From the NCBI GenBank assembly GCA_021647465.1, contig JAKIUQ010000003.1, positions 176,179 to 240,178 on the forward strand: DNA of 64,000 bases, written 5' to 3'. Shown piece after piece: positions 25,675 through 35,085 of this stretch. Within the stretch, counting starts at the first letter, position 1. Each line of letters starts with the position of its first letter. The DNA is from Emcibacter sp. (lineage in GTDB: Bacteria; Pseudomonadota; Alphaproteobacteria; Sphingomonadales; Emcibacteraceae). The position numbers were made by a program, and so were the translations under genes. The notes under the pieces were generated by a model. That model was not told the origin of the DNA. It saw nothing but the letters and a program-made list of their open reading frames with translations, and did not search any database.

Positions 25675-27663
25675 ATGATCCGCAAAAAACTTATATATGC
25701 CGGCTTGGTCATTGTTACTGGTTTTGGCCTGTTGCCCGTAGGGCCTCTTATGGCTCAGCAGGATAAAAATCAGGAAAAGCCGTCTGAAGAAACCCCTGTT
25801 AAACCCCTAAAAAACCCTGAATTAACCCCTGAATTAATCCCGGGTGATAAAAAACCGGCAAGGGCATTGCCAAGGTCTATATTGTTCCCGGCGGGGGAGC
25901 CCGGCCCCTATATTCCCCCAGAAAAATCCGCAGAACAGACAGGCCTGCCCCTCAATGAAACATCTTTTGCCATAAGCCCGCCAGAGACGGATTCGCAGGA
26001 TAGTCTAGTCGTGGAAGCCATAGAGTTGGTGGAACCCGCTCCTGCGGAAAAGGGTTTGTTGAGAGAAGAAAATGGCGGGTTTCCAGTGACCCTCTGGCAG
26101 GGGTCTGACCGGGCGCGACTTGAACAATTGCTGACCGTCCTGCCCGTTCCAAGTCGGTCACCCGTTATGGCAGGCCTGACTAAAAAACTTCTTTTGTCTG
26201 CGGCAACTGTCCCTAAGAATCGGCCCTCAGGCGATGCGAATATAGAACAAGACCCCGAAGAACTGAAACAGTTCCTATCGCTTAGAATTCGAAAAATATC
26301 GGAAAGCGGTGATTTGAAAACACTGGTGTCTTTCTTGAATCTTCTGCCTCAGGACTCCTATGTGAAAGATCAGGAAACCAGCGACTTGATGTTACTGGCC
26401 GGGGATGTTTCTGCGGCATGCCTGCTTGCCCGGCAGGCCATGGAGAATAATCTTTCCGACTTCTATTGGTTGAAGCTATTGGCCTATTGTCAGGCTATGG
26501 AAGGAAACGCCGATGGCGCGGGGATGACCATTGAATATCTTATGGAGCAGGGTGATACGGATTTTATATTTTATGATTTAATCAATAAACTTTCCTCAAA
26601 AGAAGAGGCTGATGAAAGAAGTGTCTCCCTTTCATCCGGGTTATCTCAGATGGATCCCATGACATATAGTATTTTGACGGTATTGGAGCAGCCCATTGAA
26701 GCCGAGATGTTCCGGCAGGCCCCGCCATTGGTTTTATATGCGCTTTCCGGCAATCCTAATGTGAATAAAACCGACCGGCTTCTGGCGGGCGCGCAGAGTT
26801 ACCAGAAAGCCACTTTTTCGGTTGATATGCTCATCCCGCTTTTGAGTAATATCCGCTTTTCGGATGATGAATATGCCAATGCAATCGCGATTTCCAAAAT
26901 GGATGAAACGGTTATGGGGGATGTTCTGCTTTATCAATCCGCGGCCAAGCAAATAAGTGACATACAAAAAGCGGACGTCTTGAAAGCCATATGGGACAGG
27001 GCTATCGCGAACAGGGATTTGCCGCGCGCCGCCCGGTTAAATTCGCGGACGGTGCAATCACTCAGGCCGTCAGAAGAATTGTTATTTCACGCCCATCATA
27101 TTACGCGCGCGCTATTATTGGCGGGCCATGACAGAAAAGCATGGGACTGGTTCAGCTTTGTTCGAACGGCGGCTTTTTCCGGGCATGTGGATGCGACGCG
27201 GGCTTTGGTGGATATATGGCCTATGATGACGGTTTCCGGGGCGGGGGCCTCGGGTAAAAATAATGAGCTTCCCTGGTCAAAAGAAATTCTTGATTTCTGG
27301 TGGAATGGTCAGATGGTCTTGTCGCCGGATATGCGGCAGGGAAAGGCCGCTTTATTTTACTCTGTCGCCGAAGCCCTGGGATTAATCGTCCCGGAAGCCA
27401 TGTGGCAGGAGCTTACCGTGCCCATAAAAATTGAACAAAGCCGCGCGCTGCCTGTGCCTATCCCCGTGTCCATATGGCGTAGTCTGATACAATCGGTTTC
27501 TGAGAAAAAACTTGGAGAAACGATTTTACTATGTCTCTTGGCGGAGGCCCCAAATCTTGACCCCACAGGCGCAAGTGCCATTATCAGGGCCTTAAGGTCT
27601 ATGGGGCTGGAGGCAGAGGCCCATAGCTTTGCCCTTGAAATTCTGGCCAATAATGGTTTCTGA
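25675..27663 (+). CDS. large secreted protein of unknown function
   Basis: A 662-residue protein with a clear Sec signal peptide (MIRKKLIYAGLVIVTGFGLL, then VGPLMAQ, cleavage probably after AQ near residue 28). A proline- and glutamate-rich linker (about 29-100) precedes the rest, which looks alpha-helical with repeated Ala/Leu-rich segments. I recognise no catalytic motif and the helical pattern only loosely suggests TPR- or HEAT-like repeats. It lies between the small membrane peptide gene and xerD, and xerD starts inside its last codons. It is probably periplasmic. Function unknown. Confidence 0.8.
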   Translation: MIRKKLIYAGLVIVTGFGLLPVGPLMAQQDKNQEKPSEETPVKPLKNPELTPELIPGDKKPARALPRSILFPAGEPGPYIPPEKSAEQTGLPLNETSFAISPPETDSQDSLVVEAIELVEPAPAEKGLLREENGGFPVTLWQGSDRARLEQLLTVLPVPSRSPVMAGLTKKLLLSAATVPKNRPSGDANIEQDPEELKQFLSLRIRKISESGDLKTLVSFLNLLPQDSYVKDQETSDLMLLAGDVSAACLLARQAMENNLSDFYWLKLLAYCQAMEGNADGAGMTIEYLMEQGDTDFIFYDLINKLSSKEEADERSVSLSSGLSQMDPMTYSILTVLEQPIEAEMFRQAPPLVLYALSGNPNVNKTDRLLAGAQSYQKATFSVDMLIPLLSNIRFSDDEYANAIAISKMDETVMGDVLLYQSAAKQISDIQKADVLKAIWDRAIANRDLPRAARLNSRTVQSLRPSEELLFHAHHITRALLLAGHDRKAWDWFSFVRTAAFSGHVDATRALVDIWPMMTVSGAGASGKNNELPWSKEILDFWWNGQMVLSPDMRQGKAALFYSVAEALGLIVPEAMWQELTVPIKIEQSRALPVPIPVSIWRSLIQSVSEKKLGETILLCLLAEAPNLDPTGASAIIRALRSMGLEAEAHSFALEILANNGF

Positions 27664-28579
27664 CCCTATTCTGATCAATCAGTTTCTGGAGATGCTGGCG
27701 GCCGAAAGGGGCGCATCAAACAACACGCTTGAGTCTTACGCCCGCGACCTTGATCATTTTTCACAGAATGCCTCTGCCCCGCTGAATGACATCTCGCGGG
27801 ATGAGGTACGGGCGTATCTTTCCCTCTTGCAAAAAACTGGTCTGGCCGCCCGAACGCAAGCCCGAAAATTATCAAGCATGCGCCAGTTTTTTAAATTTCT
27901 TTATGGCGAAGGCCTGCGGGCTGATAATCCCGCACTTGGTATCGACAGCCCCAGAATTGGGCAATCCCTGCCGAAATTGTTAAGGGAAGACCAGATCAGC
28001 AAATTGCTGGAGCTGGTTGAAACCCGAGCAGAAAACAAACAGGCACAAAACAAGCCTGACCTTAAGTCACTCAGGCTTCATGCGCTGATTGAATTATTAT
28101 ATGCCACAGGCCTTCGCGTGACGGAACTTGTCAGCCTGCCGCTTAGCGCGGTCAGAAGTGGTCAGCCGTATATTTTTGTTCGTGGCAAGGGCAATAAAGA
28201 ACGTCTGGTGCCCATGAACGAGCGGGCGATCAAGGCTTTGGGGGCCTATATAGACGCCATGACGTCACTTTCCGGCAGTGGAAATAGTGGCAAATGGTTA
28301 TTTCCCTCACGCGGGGCCAAGGGACATTTAACCCGTCACCGCTTTGCCCAGTTATTAAAAAAAATCGGTGGGGAAGCCGGGATTCTCCCCAGCCAGCTTT
28401 CCCCCCATGTGCTGCGTCATGCCTTTGCCACTCATTTGTTGTCGCGCGGTGCGGATTTGCGGGCGGTACAGAAAATGCTCGGCCATTCGGATATTACCAC
28501 CACCCAGATTTATACCCATGTTTTGGAAGAAAGATTAAAATCGCTCGTTCAGCAGAAACATCCTCTTTCCAAGGCGTAA
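27653..28579 (+). CDS. xerD: site-specific tyrosine recombinase XerD
   Basis: XerD acts with XerC at dif to resolve chromosome dimers. From the ATG at 27653 the product is 308 residues. It has the N-terminal SAM-like core-binding domain (NQFLEMLAAERGASNNTLES, ending LGIDSPRIGQSLPKLL) and the catalytic Arg in ATGLRVTELVSL. The Lys is in GKGNKERLVP, HVLRHAFATHLL gives His-x-x-Arg, LGHSDITTTQIYTHV gives the second His and the tyrosine nucleophile. The start overlaps the previous gene by 11 bp in another frame, so translation may be coupled. A TTG start at 27629 is less likely. I favour XerD over XerC by context with accA and aroBK. Confidence 0.9.
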   Translation: MVSDPILINQFLEMLAAERGASNNTLESYARDLDHFSQNASAPLNDISRDEVRAYLSLLQKTGLAARTQARKLSSMRQFFKFLYGEGLRADNPALGIDSPRIGQSLPKLLREDQISKLLELVETRAENKQAQNKPDLKSLRLHALIELLYATGLRVTELVSLPLSAVRSGQPYIFVRGKGNKERLVPMNERAIKALGAYIDAMTSLSGSGNSGKWLFPSRGAKGHLTRHRFAQLLKKIGGEAGILPSQLSPHVLRHAFATHLLSRGADLRAVQKMLGHSDITTTQIYTHVLEERLKSLVQQKHPLSKA

Positions 28580-28645
28580 AATGGCGGGTATAAGGACGGT
28601 GTGAAACTTACGATTTAAAATTTAGGTTATTTTTGAGAAATATAT

Positions 28646-29605
28646 ATGCTGACTTATCTTGATTTTGAGAAACCCATTGCCGAGCTGGAAAGCCGGATAC
28701 GTGATATGAACAACCTTGAAAGCGGTGAAGAGATTAATATTGCCGAAGAAGTCGGGCGGCTCGAAGGCAAGCGGGACAAGTTACTGCGTGATACTTATGC
28801 AAAATTAACGCCCTGGCAGAAGATTAAAGTGGCGCGCCATCCGCAGCGGCCTCATTTCAAGGATTATGTGGCGCAATTGATCACGGATTTTATGCCCTTG
28901 GCGGGGGATCGGGCTTTCGCTGATGATGTGGCGATAATGGGCGGCCTTGGCCGCTTTAACGGCCAGTCAGTGGTGGTCATTGGCCATGAAAAAGGCCATG
29001 ACACGCAAAGCCGGATCAAACATAATTTTGGCATGGCACGGCCAGAGGGCTATCGTAAAACTGTTCGGCTGCTGAAATTGGCGGAACAATTTGATATTCC
29101 GGTGATCACGCTGGTCGATACTTCCGGCGCATATCCCGGGATTGGCGCCGAAGAACGCGGACAGGCCGAAGCCATCGCCAGATCAACCGAGGCTTGCCTT
29201 GGGCTGAAAGTGCCGCTGGTGTCCATCATTGTCGGCGAAGGCGGCTCTGGCGGCGCGGTGGCCCTTGCGGCCGGAAATCGGGTGATGATGATGGAACATT
29301 CGGTTTATTCCGTGATTTCACCCGAAGGCTGCGCGTCCATTCTATGGCGCACGTCCGATAAAGCCGAAGATGCGGCAAATGCCCTGAAAATCACGGCGCA
29401 GGATTTGCTGAAACTTAATGTTATTGATGAGATAATTCCCGAGCCTGTCGGCGGCGCGCACCGGGACCATAAATTGACCATGGAAGCCATCCGTAAAACG
29501 CTTGAAACCGCCCTCAGCGAACTCTCCGCCCTCAGCGGCGACAAACTCAAAACTCTCCGCCGCGAAAAATTCCTCAACATGGGCCAGAAAATGGGCCAGA
29601 ATTAG
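28646..29605 (+). CDS. accA: acetyl-CoA carboxylase carboxyltransferase subunit alpha
   Basis: AccA is the alpha half of the carboxyltransferase that transfers CO2 from biotin to acetyl-CoA, the first step of fatty acid synthesis. The 319-residue protein starts LTYLDFEKPIAELESRIRDM and contains RPHFKDYVAQLITDFMPLAG, FGMARPEGYRKTVRLLKLAE, VDTSGAYPGIGAEERGQAEA and GEGGSGGAVALAAGNRVMMM. All are normal. It lies 66 bp after xerD. The beta subunit accD is not in the window. Confidence 0.97.
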   Translation: MLTYLDFEKPIAELESRIRDMNNLESGEEINIAEEVGRLEGKRDKLLRDTYAKLTPWQKIKVARHPQRPHFKDYVAQLITDFMPLAGDRAFADDVAIMGGLGRFNGQSVVVIGHEKGHDTQSRIKHNFGMARPEGYRKTVRLLKLAEQFDIPVITLVDTSGAYPGIGAEERGQAEAIARSTEACLGLKVPLVSIIVGEGGSGGAVALAAGNRVMMMEHSVYSVISPEGCASILWRTSDKAEDAANALKITAQDLLKLNVIDEIIPEPVGGAHRDHKLTMEAIRKTLETALSELSALSGDKLKTLRREKFLNMGQKMGQN

Positions 29606-29675
29606 GCCAGATAATACAGGTAAGGCCGGGCTTTAGATCAGGTTGAAAAAGAACTGTGGGGGGTCCCACAGCAGC

Positions 29676-30191
29676 CTATCTATCATCTCTATCGCGCGCG
29701 GATGTGTCAATAACGGCGGCGGCAACCAGAGCAAGCCCTCCCACAGCACCAATCAAAAATATGGTTTTTCCGATACCGCCTTTTTTACCTTCGGCATAAT
29801 TCATGCGCAGCAGGCCATTTTGATAGAGGAAGGTTTTCTGTCCGACAAGGGACAGATTCCGGAAACCACTCTCGGAGAAATTGAGCGATATAAGGTCAGC
29901 ATTCAATATATAACGGCCGGACAGGGGGTAATTGTTATTCCACCGGGCCCCGTCATTAATTTCCTGTGTCATATTCAGCCGCAAACCATATTTCAACCTG
30001 TCTTCATTCTTTTTGGTGGGGCCAAAGGGAAGGCGCAGGTAAAAACCGGCATTAAGGCTTCGGTCATTGAGGTCGTAATCCTGAGCATGTGATGGAACAG
30101 GCATCAGGGCAATAATCATTCCCGACATGGCCGTAGCAACGATTAAACCGCGTAAAGTCTGAATTGATTGTACGGCGAAGTGTTTAATCAT
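29676..30191 (-). CDS. small secreted protein, tandem paralogue 1
   Basis: From the ATG at 30191, preceded by AGGAAGG, the product is 171 residues: a signal peptide (ending SHAQ), a central domain of about 90 residues containing LNAGFYLRLPFGPTKKNEDR and SLNFSESGFRNLSLVGQKTF, and a C-terminal transmembrane helix (TIFLIGAVGGLALVAAAVID) with a charged tail. A longer frame from 30272 exists but lacks a good ribosome site. The next gene is its near-copy over the central domain. No function is recognised. It is probably an envelope protein with a short conserved beta-type domain. Confidence 0.72.
   Translation of the reverse strand: MIKHFAVQSIQTLRGLIVATAMSGMIIALMPVPSHAQDYDLNDRSLNAGFYLRLPFGPTKKNEDRLKYGLRLNMTQEINDGARWNNNYPLSGRYILNADLISLNFSESGFRNLSLVGQKTFLYQNGLLRMNYAEGKKGGIGKTIFLIGAVGGLALVAAAVIDTSARDRDDR
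29831..30059. repeat. duplicated segment, copy 1 (paralogue 1)
   Basis: This segment aligns without gaps to 30381-30609 at an offset of 550 bp. I count about 14 differences over some 229 bp, near 94% identity. The flanks on both sides do not align. It covers the central domain codons of the first paralogue. Confidence 0.85.
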
Positions 30192-30204
30192 GAGGGCCTT
30201 CCTG

Positions 30205-30711
30205 TTAATTACATTCATTAGCGATATCAATAAAACAATCATCACTGGCGGCGATCGCAAAAGCTGCCGCACCCGCGACGGTAACTATACCGATTGTGGC
30301 AAAAACCCAGGTGATGGTGCTGGTGCCGCCTTCGCTATCGTCACTTTCTTCGACACGGAGAACACCATTATGATAGACGAAGGTTTTCTGTCCGACAAGG
30401 GACAGATTCCGGAAACCACTCTCGGAGAAATTGAGTGATATAAGGTCGGCACTCAACATCTGACGGCCGGACAGGGGGTAATTGTTATTCCACCGGGCCC
30501 CGCCATTAATTTCCTGTGTCATATTCAGCTGCAAACCATATTTCAACCTGTCTTCATTCTTTTTGGTGGGGCCAAAAGGAATACGCAGATAAAAGCCGGC
30601 ATTAAGGCTCTTGTTCTGAATGTAAAGGTCATTATAAGCATAAGACGGAATAGAAATTCCGACCACTAACATGCCTGAAATGATAATATGGAGAAAAAGA
30701 TTTTTTATCAT
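30205..30711 (-). CDS. small secreted protein, tandem paralogue 2
   Basis: A 168-residue protein of the same plan as its neighbour: signal peptide (MIKNLFLHIIISGMLVVGIS, ending SYAY), the central domain LNAGFYLRIPFGPTKKNEDR to LVGQKTF, then a C-terminal helix (STITWVFATIGIVTVAGAAA) and SDDCFIDIANECN, which has two cysteines. It lies 13 bp upstream of paralogue 1, and the pair probably form one unit. DNA identity over the central 230 bp is about 94%, but the ends are unrelated. Function unknown. Confidence 0.72.
   Translation of the reverse strand: MIKNLFLHIIISGMLVVGISIPSYAYNDLYIQNKSLNAGFYLRIPFGPTKKNEDRLKYGLQLNMTQEINGGARWNNNYPLSGRQMLSADLISLNFSESGFRNLSLVGQKTFVYHNGVLRVEESDDSEGGTSTITWVFATIGIVTVAGAAAFAIAASDDCFIDIANECN
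30381..30609. repeat. duplicated segment, copy 2 (paralogue 2)
   Basis: The partner of 29831-30059. Identity stops abruptly at both ends, which suggests a modular duplication or later gene conversion rather than simple divergence of whole genes. Confidence 0.85.
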
Positions 30712-30806
30712 TAGCCCCGATCAAATATAACATTAAGCTGATATGCATTCTAGCGCTATGGGGGAAACGTTATATATTCTTCAACATCTTGTCAAGGCGG
30801 GACGAT

Positions 30807-33548
30807 TTACAACGCCCCGTGGCAATGTTTGTATTTTTTGCCGCTGTCGCAGGGGCAGGGGTCGTTGCGGCCAACTTTGGGGACGACTTTGCCGTGGCAA
30901 TGTTTATATTTTTTGCCGCTGCGGCAAGGACAGGGCGCATTGCGCGGGACATTGCCCCATGATTTTGGATCATTGGGATTGAGGGCCGTATTTTCACCGG
31001 TGGCGGCGTCTATGTGGCTCGTATTTAATACCGAAAGATCGGGGTCTTTTAATTCGGGCACGGGCTGCTCTGTCTGAATTTCAATATGGGACAGGAGCAT
31101 GACGACATTATCGCGCGTTTCTTCCAGCATGGTTTCAAACATGGCAAAGGCCTCTGTTTTATATTCATTAAGCGGGTCACGCTGGCCGTAAGCACGAAGT
31201 TGAATAACCTGACGCAAATGGTCCAGTTGCGCGAGATGGTCTTTCCAATAGCGGTCAATGGCCTGAAGCAGAACGCTGCGTTCTACTTGGCGCATGATGT
31301 CCGGCCCAAAATCGGCGGCCCGTTTTGCCATGAAACGATCCGTTTCATCAATCAGGCGGTCTTCAAAGCCGTCCGCATCGATACCTTCTTCCTTGACCCA
31401 TTCCTTGAGTCCGAAATCCCGGCTGAAAATCCGGGTTGCTTCGATGCTCATGCCGCTTATATCCCAATCCTGGGGATAGGCCCGGGGCGGGATATATTTT
31501 GTCACCAGATCATCAACCACCTGAATGCGCATATCGGTCAATGTTTCGGTCAAATCATCGCTGACCATCACATCCCGGCGCTGATCATAGATGGCTTTGC
31601 GCTGATCATTCATCACATTGTCGAATTTCAGCAGGTTTTTCCGGATTTCATAGTTACGGGCTTCGACCTTTTCCTGAGACTTTTCAACGGCCCGGTTGAG
31701 CCAGGGATGAACCAGAGACTCGCCCTCTTCAAACCCGAATTTCTGCATGAGGCCATCCATACGCTCTCCGCCAAAAATCCGCATCAGGTCATCTTCCATG
31801 CTGAGGAAGAATTTTGAATGCCCGGGATCACCCTGACGACCAGACCTGCCGCGCAGCTGATTGTCAATGCGGCGGCTTTCATGGCGTTCTGTCCCCAAAA
31901 CATATAGCCCGCCAGCCTCCAGAACCTTGCGTTTTTCTTCGGCGACTTCTGCGGTGATTTTTTCGGCGGCTTTTTTCCGTGAGGCCTCGTCAATGTCATC
32001 AATTTCTGCTTCGAGCCGCATGTCAAGATTGCCGCCGAGCTGAATATCGGTGCCGCGCCCGGCCATATTGGTGGCTATTGTTACCGCGTTAAAACGTCCG
32101 GCCTGTCCAATGATATAGGCTTCCTGTTCATGGAATTTTGCATTCAGCACCTTATGGATAATTTTCCGTTCATTCAGCATATCGGATAGATATTCAGACC
32201 GCTCAATGCTGACGGTACCAACCAGAATCGGCTGGCCGGCTTTTTGACAAATTTCGATCTGATTGACAATGGCCTCAAATTTTTCTGTGGCGGTGCGGTA
32301 AATTTCATCGTCATCATCCTGCCGCCCAACGGGAAGATGGGTTGGAATTTCCACAACATCAAGCCCATAAATCTCGCCAAATTCCGCTGCTTCTGTCGCT
32401 GCCGTACCGGTCATGCCGGATAATTTCGGGTAAAGCCGGAAATAATTCTGGAATGTAACAGAGGCCAGAGTCTGGTTTTCAGTCTGAATTTCTGCGCCTT
32501 CCTTGGCTTCCAGCGCCTGATGCAGGCCGTCGGAATATCGCCGCCCCTCCATCATGCGTCCGGTAAATTCATCAATGATGATAACTTCATTATCCTTGAC
32601 GATATAATCTTTTTCGCGGGTGAATAATGTATGGGCCTTCAAGGCCTGATTAACATGATGAACCACGGCCACATTGCCGAAATCATACATATTATCGCCC
32701 TTGATCAGCTCGTGTTTGATGAGAATCTGCTCCAGATGCTCCATACCCTCTTCCGTTAATGAGACAGATTTTGCCTTTTCGTCAACCTCATAATCTTCGG
32801 GAACAAGTTCAGGTATAATTTCATTGATAGAGACATAAAGTTCTGATTTATCCTCGGTCGGGCCGGAAATAACCAGCGGCGTTCGCGCTTCATCAATAAG
32901 AATACTGTCGACCTCATCCACAATGGCAAAGCTGGGTGGTCTTTGAACCATGGCATCCGGATGGAATTTCATATTATCGCGCAAATAATCAAAGCCAAGC
33001 TCATTATTCGTCGCATAGGTAATATCCGCAGCATAGGCGGCTTTGCGGTCTTCGTCGCTCATATTCGGGACGACGCAGCCGGTGGTCAGGCCCATAAAGT
33101 TAAAAACCTGCCCCATCCAGTTCGCATCCCGCTGCGCCAGATAATCATTGACGGTGACGATATGAACGCCCCCGCCCGGCAACGCGTTCAGGTAACCGGC
33201 CAATGTGGAAACAAGGGTTTTACCCTCGCCGGTTTTCATTTCGGAAATTTTTCCGCCATTAAGAACGATACCGCCAATCAGCTGCACATCATAATGGCGT
33301 TGACCCAGGGAGCGTCTGGCACCCTCGCGTACAGCGGCAAAGGCTTCTATCAGGAGGCTGTTCAGGCTGGCCCCTTCTTTCAGGCGGCCGCGAAACTCTT
33401 CTGTTTTGGCCCGAAGTTCATCATCAGACAGTTTCTGCATGTCTTCTTCAAGGGCATTAATCGCTCTGATCTGCGGCTGCAGAGATTTAATATAACGGTC
33501 GTTGGCGGTTCCAAAAATCTTTTTGGCAATCTTAACCATTCCCAACAT
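30807..33548 (-). CDS. secA: preprotein translocase ATPase SecA with doubled SEC-C motif
   Basis: SecA is the ATPase motor of the Sec translocase and takes clients from SecB. The 913-residue protein has GEGKTLVSTLAGYLNALPGG (Walker A), ITYATNNELGFDYLRDNM, DEVDSILIDEARTPLVISGP, TNMAGRGTDIQLGG and RRIDNQLRGRSGRQGDPG. The C-terminus ends with two zinc-binding SEC-C motifs, Cys873-x-Cys875-x8-Cys884-His885 and Cys898-x-Cys900-x8-Cys909-His910, 25 residues apart. SecA usually has only one. All catalytic motifs are intact. It is transcribed divergently from argJ. Confidence 0.98.
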   Translation of the reverse strand: MLGMVKIAKKIFGTANDRYIKSLQPQIRAINALEEDMQKLSDDELRAKTEEFRGRLKEGASLNSLLIEAFAAVREGARRSLGQRHYDVQLIGGIVLNGGKISEMKTGEGKTLVSTLAGYLNALPGGGVHIVTVNDYLAQRDANWMGQVFNFMGLTTGCVVPNMSDEDRKAAYAADITYATNNELGFDYLRDNMKFHPDAMVQRPPSFAIVDEVDSILIDEARTPLVISGPTEDKSELYVSINEIIPELVPEDYEVDEKAKSVSLTEEGMEHLEQILIKHELIKGDNMYDFGNVAVVHHVNQALKAHTLFTREKDYIVKDNEVIIIDEFTGRMMEGRRYSDGLHQALEAKEGAEIQTENQTLASVTFQNYFRLYPKLSGMTGTAATEAAEFGEIYGLDVVEIPTHLPVGRQDDDDEIYRTATEKFEAIVNQIEICQKAGQPILVGTVSIERSEYLSDMLNERKIIHKVLNAKFHEQEAYIIGQAGRFNAVTIATNMAGRGTDIQLGGNLDMRLEAEIDDIDEASRKKAAEKITAEVAEEKRKVLEAGGLYVLGTERHESRRIDNQLRGRSGRQGDPGHSKFFLSMEDDLMRIFGGERMDGLMQKFGFEEGESLVHPWLNRAVEKSQEKVEARNYEIRKNLLKFDNVMNDQRKAIYDQRRDVMVSDDLTETLTDMRIQVVDDLVTKYIPPRAYPQDWDISGMSIEATRIFSRDFGLKEWVKEEGIDADGFEDRLIDETDRFMAKRAADFGPDIMRQVERSVLLQAIDRYWKDHLAQLDHLRQVIQLRAYGQRDPLNEYKTEAFAMFETMLEETRDNVVMLLSHIEIQTEQPVPELKDPDLSVLNTSHIDAATGENTALNPNDPKSWGNVPRNAPCPCRSGKKYKHCHGKVVPKVGRNDPCPCDSGKKYKHCHGAL

Positions 33549-33840
33549 TTTATTTCCTTAACTCAGGTTGTGTGGCCAGTCTATAGTTTTTCCTAGAGTA
33601 CTATATCTTCAGGCGATAAATCTTACCTAAGAACAGATAAGAGCGTCCATGCAGTCTGTCAATGACAGATCGCCATATTGCGGTATAATAAATCATAACG
33701 GCCATTATTTTACCAGAAGATGCGGTAAATAATGGACAATATTCTATCTGGCCGCTTATATAATGGAAAAGCTTACCAAAGGCTTGATGAAAATCATTTT
33801 AGTATGCAAAGACATGTAAAGAGAAGGCTAAGATTTAAAA
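33549..33840. promoter_or_regulatory. divergent secA / argJ intergenic region
   Basis: A 292-bp AT-rich gap that must hold promoters for secA (minus) and argJ (plus). I see no clear -35/-10 pair, operator, hairpin or small ORF in it. Confidence 0.4.
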
Positions 33841-35082
33841 ATGGCTAAAATTAATATCATTTCTCCTCTTGCGCCAGCGGGCCTGCCGGACTTTCCGGAA
33901 ATTGGCGGGGTGACGCTTTCCACGGCGGCGACAGAGACAAAATACCGGGGCCGGGATGACTTGCTTTGTGTCGCGTTTGAGGATGGGGCGGTGGTGGCCG
34001 GCGTTTTGACGCAGTCCCGTACCGCCTCGGCACCGGTTGCGCTCTGCCGAAAACATCTTGCCACAAGTAAAATGGCCCGGGGTCTTTTGGTGAATGCGGG
34101 AAATGCCAATGCCTTTACCGGCAGGGCCGGGGATCAGGCCATGATGTCAACGGTTCATGCCCTTGCCGCGGCGATTGGCTGCGCGGCGGATGAGGTTTAT
34201 ATTTCTTCTACCGGCGTTATCGGGGAGCTGCTGGAGGATCAGAAAATAAATAACCATATGCAGCAGATAGTTGAAAATCTCTCGGGGGACAGTTGGCCGG
34301 CGGCGGCAAAAGCCATTCTGACCACCGATACCTTTGCCAAGGGGGCGGTACGCACCGCGCTCATTAATGGGGCTGAGGTTAAAATCAATGGATTTGCCAA
34401 AGGTTCCGGCATGATTGCGCCCGATATGGCGACCATGCTGGCCTATGTTTTTACCGATGCGGATTTGCCACAGGATATATTGCAGGAACTTTTGAAAGGG
34501 GCCGCCGATAAATCCTTTAATGCCATTACCGTGGATAGCGATACCTCGACGTCCGATACGCTTTTGGCCTTTGCAACCGGCGCGGTCAAGGCCGGCACCA
34601 TTACGGATGCCCATGATCCGGCGCTCATGGATTTCAGGCGGGCGTTTCAGGATTTGCTGCGGGATCTTGCCCATCAGGTGGTGCGCGACGGCGAAGGGGC
34701 CACAAAATTTATTGAAATTACCGTTACAGGTGCAGAAGATGATCGCGCCGCCAAAGTCATCGCCTTAAGCATTGCCAATTCCCCGCTGGTTAAAACCGCC
34801 ATCGCGGGCGAGGACGCCAATTGGGGCCGCATCGTCATGGCCGTGGGCAAGGCGGGCGAGGCCGCCGACCGGGATGCCCTTGAAATTGTCATTGGCGGCC
34901 AGAAAGTCACGGAGCAGGGCATGGCGGCGACAGGCTATGACGAAGCCGCCTGTACAAACCATCTGAAAGGTCAGGATATTATCCTGTCGGTTGATGTGGG
35001 GATCGCCAAGGGATCGGCCACCGTCTGGACTTGTGATTTGACCCATGGTTATATTGACATCAATGCGGATTATCGGAGCTGA
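33841..35082 (+). CDS. argJ: bifunctional ornithine acetyltransferase / N-acetylglutamate synthase
   Basis: ArgJ transfers acetyl from N-acetylornithine to glutamate, and often also makes N-acetylglutamate from acetyl-CoA. The 413-residue protein contains LVNAGNANAFTGRAGDQAMM, SSTGVIGELL, TTDTFAKGAVRTALINGAEV and, at the autoprocessing site, GSGMIAPDMATMLAYVFTDA with the catalytic Thr. The end SATVWTCDLTHGYIDINADY is typical. Processing would split it into alpha and beta chains before that Thr. The following GNAT gene starts 3 bp later. Confidence 0.96.
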   Translation: MAKINIISPLAPAGLPDFPEIGGVTLSTAATETKYRGRDDLLCVAFEDGAVVAGVLTQSRTASAPVALCRKHLATSKMARGLLVNAGNANAFTGRAGDQAMMSTVHALAAAIGCAADEVYISSTGVIGELLEDQKINNHMQQIVENLSGDSWPAAAKAILTTDTFAKGAVRTALINGAEVKINGFAKGSGMIAPDMATMLAYVFTDADLPQDILQELLKGAADKSFNAITVDSDTSTSDTLLAFATGAVKAGTITDAHDPALMDFRRAFQDLLRDLAHQVVRDGEGATKFIEITVTGAEDDRAAKVIALSIANSPLVKTAIAGEDANWGRIVMAVGKAGEAADRDALEIVIGGQKVTEQGMAATGYDEAACTNHLKGQDIILSVDVGIAKGSATVWTCDLTHGYIDINADYRS

Positions 35083-35085
35083 GGC

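Noticed and set aside
29643..30092. 149-residue plus-strand frame opposite the first secreted paralogue
   Set aside because: Antisense to a gene with a signal peptide and ribosome site; the paralogue pair explains the sequence.
31086..31817. 243-residue plus-strand frame opposite secA
   Set aside because: It lies wholly inside secA, an intact and highly conserved gene, and shows no domain.
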